Numbered from the stretch's first letter, positions 47,678 to 57,335 are shown. The stretch is 64,000 nucleotides of DNA from Shewanella canadensis (GCF_003966225.1 NZ_RXNU01000002.1:62001-126000); one strand, 5' to 3'. The notes: generated from the sequence alone by a model not told the origin. Numbers and translations are program-made.

Positions 47678-48808
47678 TTAGGCCTCCGCTTCTGCTTTGC
47701 CGAGGGATTTTTTCTTTCGATCCCAAAACACAAATAAACGCTCGGTTGGCTTCACTAACATCAAGGCCAACGCACCACTGAACAGTACCACTAAGGCCTG
47801 CACCACCTGAATCATCTCACGATCGATGTTCGGGAAATCAAACGCCAACTCTGCCCCGCCCTGATACAAGATACCAAAGAGCAGACTCGCCAATATGATA
47901 CCGACAGGATGGTTGCGACCAATCAGACACACCGCAATACCGGTGAAGCCATAGCCAGCCACAAAGTCCAGCTTCAACTGCTGGCCATAACCTTGTACTT
48001 CGTTCAGGCCTAACATGCCTGAAAGCGCACCGGAGATCAGCATCACTATGATGACCAGTTTCTTATGGTTGATGCCGCCATACTCAGCTGCTGTAGGGCT
48101 TGAACCCATGGCTCTGATGGCATAGCCCCAACGAGTGCGCCAGAGTAATATCCAGACCAGAACACAACATGCCAGTGCGATAAAGAAACTCAAATTCATC
48201 GGCGATTCAGAGAAAGACAAGCCAAACCAAGCCGCTATCTCATGGAACATTGGCATTATCGCTGATTGTTCAAACACCCGCGATACCGGTGCCATCTGAC
48301 CATCTAGCTTAAGCACGTTCACCATCAGGTAAACCATCAGCGCCGAGGCGATAAAGTTAAACATGATAGTAGTAATAACGATATGGCTGCCACGATAGGC
48401 CTGCAGATACGCAGGTATCAGCGCCCACAGTGCACCAAATGCCATACTGGCAACCATAGTGATAGGTAACAGCGCCCAGAATGGCAAGGCATGATCTAAG
48501 CCCAAGCAGGCGAGTCCCACACCTAAACCACCGAGATAAGCCTGACCTTCACCACCAATATTAAACAGGCCGGCAGAGAACGCCACCGCCACCGCTAAAC
48601 CGGTAAAGATAAAGTTGGTCGCATAATAAAGGGTATAACCAACACCTTCCTGATAGCCCAGGGATCCCTTTATCATCACCGCCGCCGCCTCGAGGGGATT
48701 CACATCCACGGCAACGAAAATAATTGCAGAAAATGCAAAGGCGAAGAAGATATTGACCAAGGGCAGTAAGATGACATTCACCCACGCCGGAGTTTTGGAG
48801 TCGTTCAC
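47678..48808 (-). CDS. BMP-type nucleoside ABC transporter permease (NupP/YufP-like)
   Basis: A 376-residue permease with about eight to ten helices, including SAGLFNIGGEGQAYLGGLG and RAMGSSPTAAEYGGI segments as in YufP. Its start overlaps the ATPase gene stop by 4 bases (ATGA), so translation is coupled. Confidence 0.9.
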   Translation of the reverse strand: MNDSKTPAWVNVILLPLVNIFFAFAFSAIIFVAVDVNPLEAAAVMIKGSLGYQEGVGYTLYYATNFIFTGLAVAVAFSAGLFNIGGEGQAYLGGLGVGLACLGLDHALPFWALLPITMVASMAFGALWALIPAYLQAYRGSHIVITTIMFNFIASALMVYLMVNVLKLDGQMAPVSRVFEQSAIMPMFHEIAAWFGLSFSESPMNLSFFIALACCVLVWILLWRTRWGYAIRAMGSSPTAAEYGGINHKKLVIIVMLISGALSGMLGLNEVQGYGQQLKLDFVAGYGFTGIAVCLIGRNHPVGIILASLLFGILYQGGAELAFDFPNIDREMIQVVQALVVLFSGALALMLVKPTERLFVFWDRKKKSLGKAEAEA

Positions 48809-50394
48809 GGTTGACCTCCGTTAGTCGTTTGTCCTGCATCCGACTCGCTAAGCTCATCGGGTAATATATTGGCCATCATCATTCCAAGAATTTTCTCGTT
48901 CGCCTGTTCGGCGCTCACTTCACCGACGATATTGCCATCGAACATCACGATGATCCTATCTGCCAGTGCCATGATCTCATCGAGCTCCACCGACACAAGG
49001 AGAATACCTTTGCCCTGATCTCTGAGTTCGATAATACGTTTATGAATAAATTCGATGGCACCGATATCCACACCTCGGGTAGGCTGACCGATAAGTAACA
49101 CATCCGGGTTCTTATCTACTTCACGGGCAATGATCAGCTTCTGCTGGTTACCACCGGAAAATAGCGAACTTCTAAGCTTAGGATCTTGCGGTCGTACGTC
49201 CCACTCTTCCATAAGACGTACACATTCTGAGGTGATCGCCTTAGGCTTATTCATCACCATACCATTGTAATCAGAGTGGTTTTGATGTCCTAATATGGCA
49301 GATTCTTCGGCGCTGAATGCTTTAATCAGACCCATGTCCAACCTGTCTTCCGGCACGTGACCCACACTAAGTTGGCGAACGCCGTCCGGCGAGCTGGGGT
49401 GCTCGGCAGAGATACGCGTGTCGCCGATTGTGATTGAACCACTGGTCGGTGTGAGTAAGCCTGCAAGGGCGTTAATCAACTGAGACTGACCGTTACCGGA
49501 TACTCCGGCAACACCGACAACCTCACCGGCCTTAATATCCATGTTGACCTTTTTAAGACGATCGACTCCCATATCATCTGTAAAGGTCAAATCTTGAGTG
49601 GACAGTACAACCTGAGCAGGTTTAGCTTCAATTTTATCGACTTTCAGGCGTACCTTTCGTCCCACCATGAGCTCGGCCAGCTCTTCCTTATTCGTCTCTG
49701 CCGTCTTTCTGTGCGCGACCATCGCCCCTTGGCGCATGATCGAGACATTATCTGTGGCGGCCAGGATCTCTCTGAGTTTGTGAGTGATCAGTAAAATTGT
49801 GACACCCTGCTCACGCAGCGCATCGAAAATATGAAACAGGTGATCAGTTTCCTGAGGAGTCAGTACGCCCGTAGGTTCATCAAGAATAAGGATCTTAGCG
49901 CCACGGTACAGGGCTTTTAATATCTCAACCCTCTGTTGCAGGCCTACCGGCAAGTCTTCAATTAAGGCATCGAGTGGCACATCGAGTTGATAATCTTTTG
50001 CTAACCGCTCTAATTCTGTGCGGGCATCATGGAGGCTGTGCTTGAGCAGAGCACCATTTTCGGCGCCTAAAATTACATTTTCAAGAACGGTGAAGTTATC
50101 GACCAACATGAAGTGCTGGTGAACCATGCCGATGCCATGACTGATGGCCTCTTTAGAGTTGGCAAGCTTCTGGACCTCACCGCCAATCAGAATATCTCCG
50201 GCGTCTGCGGTATAAAACCCGTAGATGATATTCATCAGGGTCGATTTACCCGCCCCGTTTTCACCGATAATGCCATGAATGGTGCCGGGAGGAACTTGTA
50301 GATCAATATTTCGATTAGCATGCACTGCGCCGAATCGCTTATCGATACCACGCAGTTCGAGTGCAAAAGGTTTGTCGCTAGGGAGTGTAGACAT
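48805..50394 (-). CDS. Nucleoside ABC transporter ATPase (NupO/YufO-like), two ABC domains
   Basis: A 529-residue protein with two ABC ATPase domains in tandem. The first has Walker A GENGAGKST and Walker B ILILDEPTGVLTP. The second has GVSGNGQSQ in place of a canonical Walker A, as is usual for sugar/nucleoside ATPases of this type, with the FSGGNQQKLIIAREVD signature. It powers uptake with the two permeases. It lies 127 bases after the binding-protein gene, behind a hairpin. Confidence 0.93.
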   Translation of the reverse strand: MSTLPSDKPFALELRGIDKRFGAVHANRNIDLQVPPGTIHGIIGENGAGKSTLMNIIYGFYTADAGDILIGGEVQKLANSKEAISHGIGMVHQHFMLVDNFTVLENVILGAENGALLKHSLHDARTELERLAKDYQLDVPLDALIEDLPVGLQQRVEILKALYRGAKILILDEPTGVLTPQETDHLFHIFDALREQGVTILLITHKLREILAATDNVSIMRQGAMVAHRKTAETNKEELAELMVGRKVRLKVDKIEAKPAQVVLSTQDLTFTDDMGVDRLKKVNMDIKAGEVVGVAGVSGNGQSQLINALAGLLTPTSGSITIGDTRISAEHPSSPDGVRQLSVGHVPEDRLDMGLIKAFSAEESAILGHQNHSDYNGMVMNKPKAITSECVRLMEEWDVRPQDPKLRSSLFSGGNQQKLIIAREVDKNPDVLLIGQPTRGVDIGAIEFIHKRIIELRDQGKGILLVSVELDEIMALADRIIVMFDGNIVGEVSAEQANEKILGMMMANILPDELSESDAGQTTNGGQP

Positions 50395-50432
50395 AAATTA
50401 TGTTTCTCTTTGCCGCCCCATGGGTACTTCTC

Positions 50433-50461
50433 AAAAAACTCTCCTGCTTGGGGCAGGAGAG
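50433..50461 (-). terminator. Intra-operon terminator or attenuator between the binding protein and the ATPase genes
   Basis: A 9-bp stem (CTCTCCTGC/GCAGGAGAG) with a 5-base loop, then six T on the minus strand. It lies between the first gene and the rest of the operon, so partial termination would raise binding-protein levels above the ATPase and permeases. Confidence 0.8.
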
Positions 50462-50521
50462 CGAACTTTCACTTTTACGTATGCGGGTACGAATAGTCAG
50501 TACCTACATACGTATTCAACA

Positions 50522-51526
50522 TTAGTACTTACAGCTATTATCAGCCATGTAATCGTGAACCTTAATCTCTCCGGCTACGATTTTAGCTGAAATCTCACCG
50601 ATCTTAGTTTCCATTTCGGCAGTCACCAGGTCACGGTTATGCTCATCAATCGTCCAGCCAACGCCATTCTCTTTAAGACCACGGGCATCGATACCTGGAG
50701 TGAAAGTACCACCTTCGGCAGCCGTAAATACTTCAAATGTCGCCAAGCCTACACGCTTAACCATAGAGGTAAGCATTACGCCCGGATGTAGGTAGTTTTG
50801 GTTTGAGTCAACACCGATAGCAAACTTGCCTTCATCTTTCGCAGCCTGATAAACACCAACACCAGTACCACCGGCAGCGGCGAATACTACGTCGGCACCT
50901 TTAGTGAACTGACTCTTAGTCAACTCGGCACCACGGGCAGGATCTGACCATGCCGCGTTAGTAGAACCCGTCATGTTCTGGAATACTTCGGTATCTTTAC
51001 TGATGTATTTAGCACCCTGCTCGTAACCACAGGCAAACTTACGGATCAGTGGAATATCCATACCGCCAACGAAGCCAACTTTATGACTTTCTGACTTCAT
51101 CGCAGCCAATGCGCCGACAAGGAATGAACCTTCATGCTCTTTAAACACAAGAGACTTAACATTAGGTAGATCTACAACGGCATCGATAATCACAAACTCA
51201 GTATCGGGGTGCTTTTTAGCCACCTTTGTTAATGCTGAACCATACATGAAGCCAACAACAACGATTGGGCTGAAACCACGACGTGCAAGACGCTCAAGGC
51301 CCTGTTCACGCTGTGCATCGTTTGCCGGTACAAATTCACGTACATCAATCTTAGTTTGTTCGGTAAATTTAATTACGCCGTTCTGATAAACCGCCTGGCT
51401 GAAAGATTTATCAAACTTACCAGATGAATCATAGGCTACGGCAGGTTTAAAATCAGCAGCATTTGCGACAAACGAACATAGTGCTAATGACACAGCAGTC
51501 GCAGTCGTGGTTAGGATTTTCTTCAT
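50522..51526 (-). CDS. BMP-family nucleoside-binding periplasmic protein
   Basis: A 334-residue exported protein of the BMP (basic membrane protein/PnrA) family, with an ordinary signal peptide (cleavage near VANA-ADFKP) and segments ASDSSGKFDKSFSQ-like (here AYDSSGKFDKSF), FKEHEGSFLVGALA and FAAAGGTGVGVYQAA. It captures purine nucleosides for the ABC transporter. Unlike PnrA of spirochaetes it has no lipobox. First gene of a four-gene operon. Confidence 0.92.
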   Translation of the reverse strand: MKKILTTTATAVSLALCSFVANAADFKPAVAYDSSGKFDKSFSQAVYQNGVIKFTEQTKIDVREFVPANDAQREQGLERLARRGFSPIVVVGFMYGSALTKVAKKHPDTEFVIIDAVVDLPNVKSLVFKEHEGSFLVGALAAMKSESHKVGFVGGMDIPLIRKFACGYEQGAKYISKDTEVFQNMTGSTNAAWSDPARGAELTKSQFTKGADVVFAAAGGTGVGVYQAAKDEGKFAIGVDSNQNYLHPGVMLTSMVKRVGLATFEVFTAAEGGTFTPGIDARGLKENGVGWTIDEHNRDLVTAEMETKIGEISAKIVAGEIKVHDYMADNSCKY

Positions 51527-52337
51527 GATTGTCCTCGTTGTAGGTATGTAAGTATGTATATAGATATGTATATGGGCAGTAACTTTATAATTTTCGATTC
51601 AGTATTTTTTTTGCCCCTAAGCTCAGTTTGCTTTGTTGCAAAATTACCGGCTCAGATACTGACTTTGTACATTAACGAAGATAGAGCTTACAGCAGTGAA
51701 GTATAGAATGGCTAGGGCTAATTGCGCCTTAGTACCCATTCAAGCTAAGTAACTGGCATGATTAGCATTCATGTAATTTTAGAACGAAAAAGCAGGCTAT
51801 TTACAGCATAATTCAGGTGCTGGTCTGGCATTGCCCTAACTTTACCACTGACCAGTAATTAAACAGCACAATAAACAGAGCACCTGTTCGTAATATGGGA
51901 AGGAAGAAAAAGCAGAATATAGAGATTAGACACATGCACAATCGCCAAACTAACAAACAAACCATTAACACGTGCGCAACCGCCCACTCCAACACAAGCG
52001 AGTCTGTTCTGAAATAGAGACAATTACCTTCAATGTAACAAAACTACATTTCTCTCGAATTTTAGCTTAGATTGTGACGCTAAACGGCCATGGCTAGTGG
52101 TTCCCTCCCCATTTCGACCATTTAAATGTTCCGAAAAAGCATAAATACCCAATTTTATTATTTTGGAAAAATGAGAGACGGATCCCGCCAGAACGCTCCA
52201 AATGACTTCTAAGAAGCTATTTCAATCGTTATAAGAGACGATTTCAAAACTTATGCCTTCCTTGAAACTGATAGTTTATTCTGCCGGAAGCACTCTCCTA
52301 TTTAAGGCTTTGCTTAACTGAAGTGGACCCCATGTCA
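51527..52337. other. Long intergenic region, no gene recognised
   Basis: About 810 bases. The part near 51540-51600 is a TA-rich stretch with repeated GTATGTA, and the rest is AT-rich with no supported frame. A 60-codon frame on the minus strand (51813-51995) lacks a ribosome site and resembles nothing. It should carry the binding-protein promoter. Confidence 0.4.
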
Positions 52338-52365
52338 TAAAAAAAGGCACCCTAAGGTGCCTTTG
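52338..52365 (-). terminator. Rho-independent terminator after the decaheme cytochrome gene
   Basis: AAAGGCACC and GGTGCCTTT pair around CTAA, with a T-run of eight on the minus strand side. Confidence 0.8.
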
Positions 52366-52414
52366 ACTTTGCAGGAAAAACTTTAACTTTGGAACTTTAC
52401 ATCACCACATAAGC

Positions 52415-52449
52415 TCCCGGAGGAAACGCAGGGATGGCTCCCTCCGGGA
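52415..52449 (-). terminator. Second hairpin after the decaheme cytochrome gene
   Basis: TCCCGGAGG and CCTCCGGGA form a 9-bp stem around a 17-base loop, 10 bases beyond the stop. No T-run follows, so it may protect the mRNA 3' end. Confidence 0.55.
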
Positions 52450-52458
52450 ACTTAATGT

Positions 52459-54687
52459 TTAAAGAGAGTGACCGTGGTGCTCCATGATCTTCTCTGGGCT
52501 ATGACAGGTTGCACAAGCTTCTTTAGCATCTTTTGCCATTGCCTTATCTTCACCAATATATGCACCATTTAGTTCCATATGCGACATCGCCGCATCTGAA
52601 AGGTACTTCTGGTGACAACTCATACAAGCTGCAGCATCAGGAGAGGCGTAGTAAGTCAGTACAGGGTCTGTATTACCTTCGCTAGCAATAAAGCTAGGTA
52701 CAGTATGAGCAGAGCCAGCGTTACGGCCTAATTCGAAGCCGTAATCCTTACCACTCCAGCCATCAACTTCAGCATGACAAGTCATACAGTCAGTCTTCAG
52801 GATAGTACCGCTACCGCCATGGCCATTATCATGTCCTTCAGCCTTGTGTGCCTTATACATAAAGCTTGAAGACTTCATTTCTCCCCAAGGTACAGGGGCA
52901 TAGCCGACTTCAACAGCACCCAACTTCTTGTCATTAGTATGACAGGCGATACAGTTCACACCGTTAGCATCATGATATAGCTCTTGGCTGTGACAACCCA
53001 TGCAAGTAGCTTCATCGATGATAGGACGACGCATCTCAGGACCGTAAGCACCCGCCTTGTATACACGGTATGGTTCAGTTTGAACATATGCAGGATATGC
53101 ATCATCTGCAGTACAATCTGTACGTGCGTTAGTTGCTTCTGTGAAACAGACCTTAACTAATGGCAGGATTTCTAACGATCTGTCAGTAAGGATATCTGCT
53201 GGTACATCAGTTTGATATGTCTTGCTACCTTTCACTTTCTCAGTGGTAACATGGAACACTTTAGTGTCTGCATCGTAGGTAGTTGAACCATCACCCTTCA
53301 AGCTGAAACGTCTGTGATCGTAAGTTGTTCCAACCGTCAGATTATCTGTATCTAAAGACACAAGCTGCTCAGGATAATCATCTTCGATATCCCAGCTCAC
53401 AACCATATATGGGTTGCTGTAGCCTTGTTTATAGATCTCATCTTCAGTGACCAGTGTACCAGCACTGTCCATAACCTTAACGTCAAACTCAAGTAGACCG
53501 TCAACGTTTAAGACAACATTGCTAACTTCAACACTGTAATCTTCAGCTGCGTCATATGGCTTCTTATGATCAGCATGAACCGCTGCACTGTGACAGTCTG
53601 TACAAGACAGGGAAGGGTTCTTATCTGACTTATGCTGTGCAGGCGAGTCTGTATGACAACCCGTACAGGCATTTGCATTAGCATTCGCTAACCATAGATC
53701 TTTGTCGGCTAACTCTTCATCTTGAACGTGACAAGCCGCACAGTCCATAAAGGGTTTAGTCGGGAAAGCCGGGTAATCGAATGCATGATCGCCGCCGTAG
53801 CCAGCGATGGTATAAGGCATAGGAACAACATTGCCCTCTGCATCTTTACCTTCACGCTCAGGTCCCATATGGATAGCGTGCACCATATGACCTAATTCAA
53901 CTGAAACATCATTAGGATCAGAGACAATACCATTATGACATGACTGACAGTTTTCTAGATCAAGTCTACGACCACCGTGAGCCTTAAGGCTATCTGGCTG
54001 GTGACAAGTGTAACAAGTTTCAAGCGTCACTAACTCGCGAGTCTCTACACCCTCTGTCGCATTGGTTGATGGGATCCAGTCATAGTGAGCATTTTCAGCA
54101 AGTTCATGACCCGAGTCATATTCGAACTGCATCTCAATGGCGATACGCTGAGTCAGGTCGGCATCAAACACGATACCTGCAACGTCTTCAGCGGTCGTTA
54201 GATTAGTATTGAATGTATAGGTGTAGGTACCATCCTTGTTGTCGACTAAACACTCGGGGCAATCATTTAATTTCTCGAACCCTTGCTCGAATGTCGTCCC
54301 TGCATCATTGGTCGTTTCGTTAAGCAGTGACATCCACTGCTTTAGCTCAGAACCAGTGTTAGTTTGCAGTTGAGCGAGTGAAAAGCGGAAATCATGGAAC
54401 TCATTCTCACCGGTCAGTCCAAATAGGCCGACCCCCTCTTTATTTGCCAGATCGAAATCGACAGTAATAATACCGTCTGCATACGCTGCGTTCGTAATAT
54501 TTGCAGTCGCTTCAGCAGCCATATCGATATGAAGACCGGAAGTACCGGGCTGACCATTCTCGCCATTGCCACCATTTGAACCATCTGCACCGTTTTGCCC
54601 ATCTTTGCCATCATCACCACAACCTGTGACCATCATTGCGGATGCAATTAATAGTGCTAGCGACGTTTTTCTTTTAGTTATAATCAT
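52459..54687 (-). CDS. OmcA/MtrC-family decaheme outer-membrane c-type cytochrome lipoprotein
   Basis: A 742-residue lipoprotein (lipobox VTGC, Cys23) with ten CxxCH haem motifs, in the order CYTCH, CQSCH, CAACH, CTGCH, CTDCH, CMGCH, CIACH, CMTCH, CMSCH, CATCH. The haems come in two groups of five, separated by about 200 residues that fit the beta-barrel domains of MtrC/OmcA. A collagen-like GKDGQNGADG stretch (about 27-48) follows the lipid anchor, and a CPEC pair lies in domain I. These proteins pass electrons to extracellular metals or humics. No mtrA/mtrB partner genes flank it, so it is an orphan member. Its substrate cannot be predicted. Confidence 0.95.
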   Translation of the reverse strand: MIITKRKTSLALLIASAMMVTGCGDDGKDGQNGADGSNGGNGENGQPGTSGLHIDMAAEATANITNAAYADGIITVDFDLANKEGVGLFGLTGENEFHDFRFSLAQLQTNTGSELKQWMSLLNETTNDAGTTFEQGFEKLNDCPECLVDNKDGTYTYTFNTNLTTAEDVAGIVFDADLTQRIAIEMQFEYDSGHELAENAHYDWIPSTNATEGVETRELVTLETCYTCHQPDSLKAHGGRRLDLENCQSCHNGIVSDPNDVSVELGHMVHAIHMGPEREGKDAEGNVVPMPYTIAGYGGDHAFDYPAFPTKPFMDCAACHVQDEELADKDLWLANANANACTGCHTDSPAQHKSDKNPSLSCTDCHSAAVHADHKKPYDAAEDYSVEVSNVVLNVDGLLEFDVKVMDSAGTLVTEDEIYKQGYSNPYMVVSWDIEDDYPEQLVSLDTDNLTVGTTYDHRRFSLKGDGSTTYDADTKVFHVTTEKVKGSKTYQTDVPADILTDRSLEILPLVKVCFTEATNARTDCTADDAYPAYVQTEPYRVYKAGAYGPEMRRPIIDEATCMGCHSQELYHDANGVNCIACHTNDKKLGAVEVGYAPVPWGEMKSSSFMYKAHKAEGHDNGHGGSGTILKTDCMTCHAEVDGWSGKDYGFELGRNAGSAHTVPSFIASEGNTDPVLTYYASPDAAACMSCHQKYLSDAAMSHMELNGAYIGEDKAMAKDAKEACATCHSPEKIMEHHGHSL

Positions 54688-55087
54688 TATATCTCCCTAA
54701 TATGTAACCACCATGTGGTTCATATGAAATGCTAAAGATATTTCAGATGAATAAGTTTGAAGCAAATCACTTTGCAACACAGCTTGAACCCCAGTACAAA
54801 AAACTAACATACGAATAAATAACAGTGTTACACACTAATCTCTATAGGTTGTTGCAACACTTGATATTAACAAACTTATATTTAACAGATGTTCCGGCTA
54901 ACATTCGATAAATGAAATTGCGAACAACGAATAATAGAAATGAGAGGCGTAGATATCATTAACGGATAAACTCAAGATCACAAAAACGTAACCTTAATTA
55001 CATTTCATTCATTTACATGATATTGATCCTCGCATTGCCGCGTATTTATCCCTAAATTAGCTAGGTGTGTTTTATATAAATATAATA
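54688..55087. other. Intergenic region between the decaheme cytochrome and LysR genes
   Basis: About 400 bases, AT-rich, with divergent promoters. It contains the CRP/FNR-like site described separately. No gene is seen. Confidence 0.5.
54756..54771. promoter_or_regulatory. Candidate CRP/FNR-type site for the decaheme cytochrome gene
   Basis: TTTGAAGCAAATCACT matches 8 of the 10 conserved bases of TGTGA-N6-TCACA and lies about 70 bases upstream of the cytochrome start. CRP controls anaerobic respiration genes in Shewanella. Confidence 0.45.
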
Positions 55088-56044
55088 ATGATGAGTAAGT
55101 TTAAGCAGAATAATCTCTTTGATATCCAAGTGTTTGTACTACTTTATGAGTCATTAAACTCAACATTAGTGGGCCAGGCTCTGAATGTACCCGCTTCCAA
55201 GATAAGTCGAAGTTTGAAGGCATTACGTCACTCTCTCGATGCCCCTCTATTTATCCGTAAGCAGCACGGCTTCGAACGCAGCCAGTTTGCCGATGAAATC
55301 TATCCGTCGATGAAGAAAATCATCCAGATTGCGGAGAATTGTAGTCGTCTCAATATTGAATCGGATAATACTCATAAGAAAGAAATTGTTATCGCCTGTC
55401 CGCCACTACTTTCATCAAACCTGAGTCGTCTATTACAAGATAAGGCGACCGAACATCAGAAAAAATACCTATTTAATATTAAACCTTGCACTGGTGATGT
55501 CGGCAGCTTGATAAAACAGAAAGAGATCGATCTGGCCGTCACCCACAGAGCCTATAATACCGAGCAGTTGCAATCGGATTTTATTGCCGAGGGAGAATCG
55601 CTATTTCTTGTCGGTAACAAAAACCATCCTATCTGGGAAACCGTCAACCCCACGGCATTAGATAATATTCTCAAGCAAGCCTATATCGTTATCGACATGC
55701 CAGAATTCAGTGATCTAAGGGATCCGTTAGAGTTCTACGCAAAAGATCAGGGAGTGGAGCTCAATATCGAAGCGAAAGTCAGTGCCCTTGCCGACCTCGG
55801 CGCACTGCTGGAAACCAGCAACGGCATGGCTTTAGTAAGCTCTTTAAGCGCAATAACCTTTCTAAATAAAAATAGTGATATACGTTCGATGAAGTTATCA
55901 AAAGAGCAACAACTCGAGCTTTGTCAGAGAAGCGGTCTTCCCCGTCATTATTTGACCAAAAGAAAGCAGAACCATCAAATCCCCAGTTGGTTACAGTTAG
56001 CGATAACACAATTTATATACGACAACGTCGCATTAAAGCCCTGA
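55088..56044 (+). CDS. LysR-type transcriptional regulator
   Basis: A 318-residue LysR-type regulator with a winged-helix start (STLVGQALNVPASKISRSL; APLFIRKQHG) and a co-inducer domain. It is the closest match here to the regulator at 22979. The start is uncertain: ATG 55088 or 55091 are more plausible than the upstream GTG, but no ribosome site is obvious. It is divergent from the decaheme cytochrome gene and precedes a second LysR gene by 16 bases. The cytochrome is a likely target. Confidence 0.8.
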   Translation: MMSKFKQNNLFDIQVFVLLYESLNSTLVGQALNVPASKISRSLKALRHSLDAPLFIRKQHGFERSQFADEIYPSMKKIIQIAENCSRLNIESDNTHKKEIVIACPPLLSSNLSRLLQDKATEHQKKYLFNIKPCTGDVGSLIKQKEIDLAVTHRAYNTEQLQSDFIAEGESLFLVGNKNHPIWETVNPTALDNILKQAYIVIDMPEFSDLRDPLEFYAKDQGVELNIEAKVSALADLGALLETSNGMALVSSLSAITFLNKNSDIRSMKLSKEQQLELCQRSGLPRHYLTKRKQNHQIPSWLQLAITQFIYDNVALKP

Positions 56045-56060
56045 ATAAAAGGAAAGATAA

Positions 56061-57011
56061 ATGTCCATAGATAAGTTGCTGAATCTCAACTTACTAAGCA
56101 TTGAAATATTTTGCCAAGTCTATCTAAAGCAGGCAGTCAATGATGTAGCCGATCATTTAGCACTGTCTCAGCCCAAGGTCAGTCGCGAGCTAAATGCTCT
56201 GAGAAAGGCATTTTCAGATCCACTTTTTATCAGGCAGAATAACCGTCTCGAGGCCACTGAGCTTGCTCACAACCTCTACCCTCAGTTGCTGGAGATGCTT
56301 AAGGCAAGCACTCAAGCACAGCAATACTTACATAATATTCAGCATCAGCGCGAACCAAGTTTCACGATTGCCACTGTGCCACAACTTGAGATTAACTTAC
56401 CTCAAACCATTCTTAAAGCGGCAGACAAGAATAATACCAAGATAGATGTTACCCTCTGCCCTTGGACAAAAACCAGCATAGATGAGTTCCAAAATGGAGA
56501 GCTCGATGCAGCCATCACCTTCGAACCCGCCGATAGAAAGGGAATACTGTCAAAGCCCATCATTCAACACAGAGGCGGACACTTAATTGCACGTGAAGGG
56601 CACCCGATTTGGCACAACCCTGTTATCGATGAGATGATTAACTACCCGATAGTCAAGCTGATCACCATGCCCTTCCCCGCCAATAAATCACCCTTGGTAA
56701 ACTATGCGAAGAGACAGGGAAAGAAGTTAGAGGTATTTGCCACCGTTTCAGATCTGGGAAGCGCCGCCAATACCCTATTGAATTCAAATGCCATCATCAT
56801 TGTGGGTGTCAGGGCTGCGGTTAACTTTCTACAAAACATCAAAGGACTTCACGCTGAGATACTGGATTACCAACAAGATAAAGACATACTAAAAAACTTC
56901 AGTTATCCAACGACCTATTTATGGTTAAAACACAATCAGGAAGGTCAGGTCAGCTCACCTCAATGGCTGCAGCAAGCACTGGAAAAATTCATTACCGAGG
57001 CGCACAAGTAA
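56061..57011 (+). CDS. LysR-type transcriptional regulator
   Basis: A 316-residue LysR-type regulator (winged helix NDVADHLALSQPKVSREL; DPLFIRQNNR) with a co-inducer domain. It follows another LysR gene after 16 bases, with AAAGGAAAG upstream of the ATG, so they form an operon of two divergent paralogues. Convergent with the triheme cytochrome. Heterodimer formation or shared control of both cytochromes is possible. Confidence 0.82.
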   Translation: MSIDKLLNLNLLSIEIFCQVYLKQAVNDVADHLALSQPKVSRELNALRKAFSDPLFIRQNNRLEATELAHNLYPQLLEMLKASTQAQQYLHNIQHQREPSFTIATVPQLEINLPQTILKAADKNNTKIDVTLCPWTKTSIDEFQNGELDAAITFEPADRKGILSKPIIQHRGGHLIAREGHPIWHNPVIDEMINYPIVKLITMPFPANKSPLVNYAKRQGKKLEVFATVSDLGSAANTLLNSNAIIIVGVRAAVNFLQNIKGLHAEILDYQQDKDILKNFSYPTTYLWLKHNQEGQVSSPQWLQQALEKFITEAHK

Positions 57012-57068
57012 ACGAGGGTCGAGGGTCGAGGATAAAAAGATATGAGGAGAGACAGGCGCTGTAAATTT

Positions 57069-57094
57069 GTCCTCGGCACGAGCCGACCGAGGAC
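57069..57094 (-). terminator. Hairpin after the small triheme cytochrome gene
   Basis: GTCCTCGG and CCGAGGAC form an 8-bp stem around a 10-base loop, just after the stop of the minus-strand gene. There is only a weak T-rich continuation, so terminator activity is uncertain. Confidence 0.45.
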
Positions 57095-57107
57095 GTTAAA
57101 GCCGGTA

Positions 57108-57335
57108 TTACATCCCGTGACAGTCGGCGCACTCTGTCATCGTCAGCGTTGCTTCATGAATTTCCATATCCACCTCATGTGCACTGCCCATATCGTGACA
57201 GTCATTACAGGTACCCAGTGTCGCTTCCGCTTCTAAATGCACAGTCAGGTCGATTGTTTCATGGCAATCGGAGCAATCTGTAGCGGCAGCAGAACCTGCA
57301 AAAACAAGGGCAGTTAACAGAGTCAGGTATTTCAT
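57108..57335 (-). CDS. Very small triheme c-type cytochrome
   Basis: A 75-residue protein with a signal peptide (about 1-18) and a mature part of only ~57 residues that carries three CxxCH motifs (Cys21-His25, Cys43-His47, Cys69-His73). The mature part has exactly three further histidines (33, 53, 60), enough for bis-histidine coordination of all three haems. It is smaller than the tetraheme CctA/STC (91 residues). The second and third haem units are similar to each other (xHEAxxTxxxxCxDCH). It is periplasmic and probably shuttles electrons. No close relative is recognised. Confidence 0.82.
   Translation of the reverse strand: MKYLTLLTALVFAGSAAATDCSDCHETIDLTVHLEAEATLGTCNDCHDMGSAHEVDMEIHEATLTMTECADCHGM

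Noticed and set aside
51813..51995. 60-codon minus-strand frame with hydrophobic residues
   Set aside because: No ribosome-binding site, no family likeness and lies in a repetitive AT-rich gap, so it was not called a gene.
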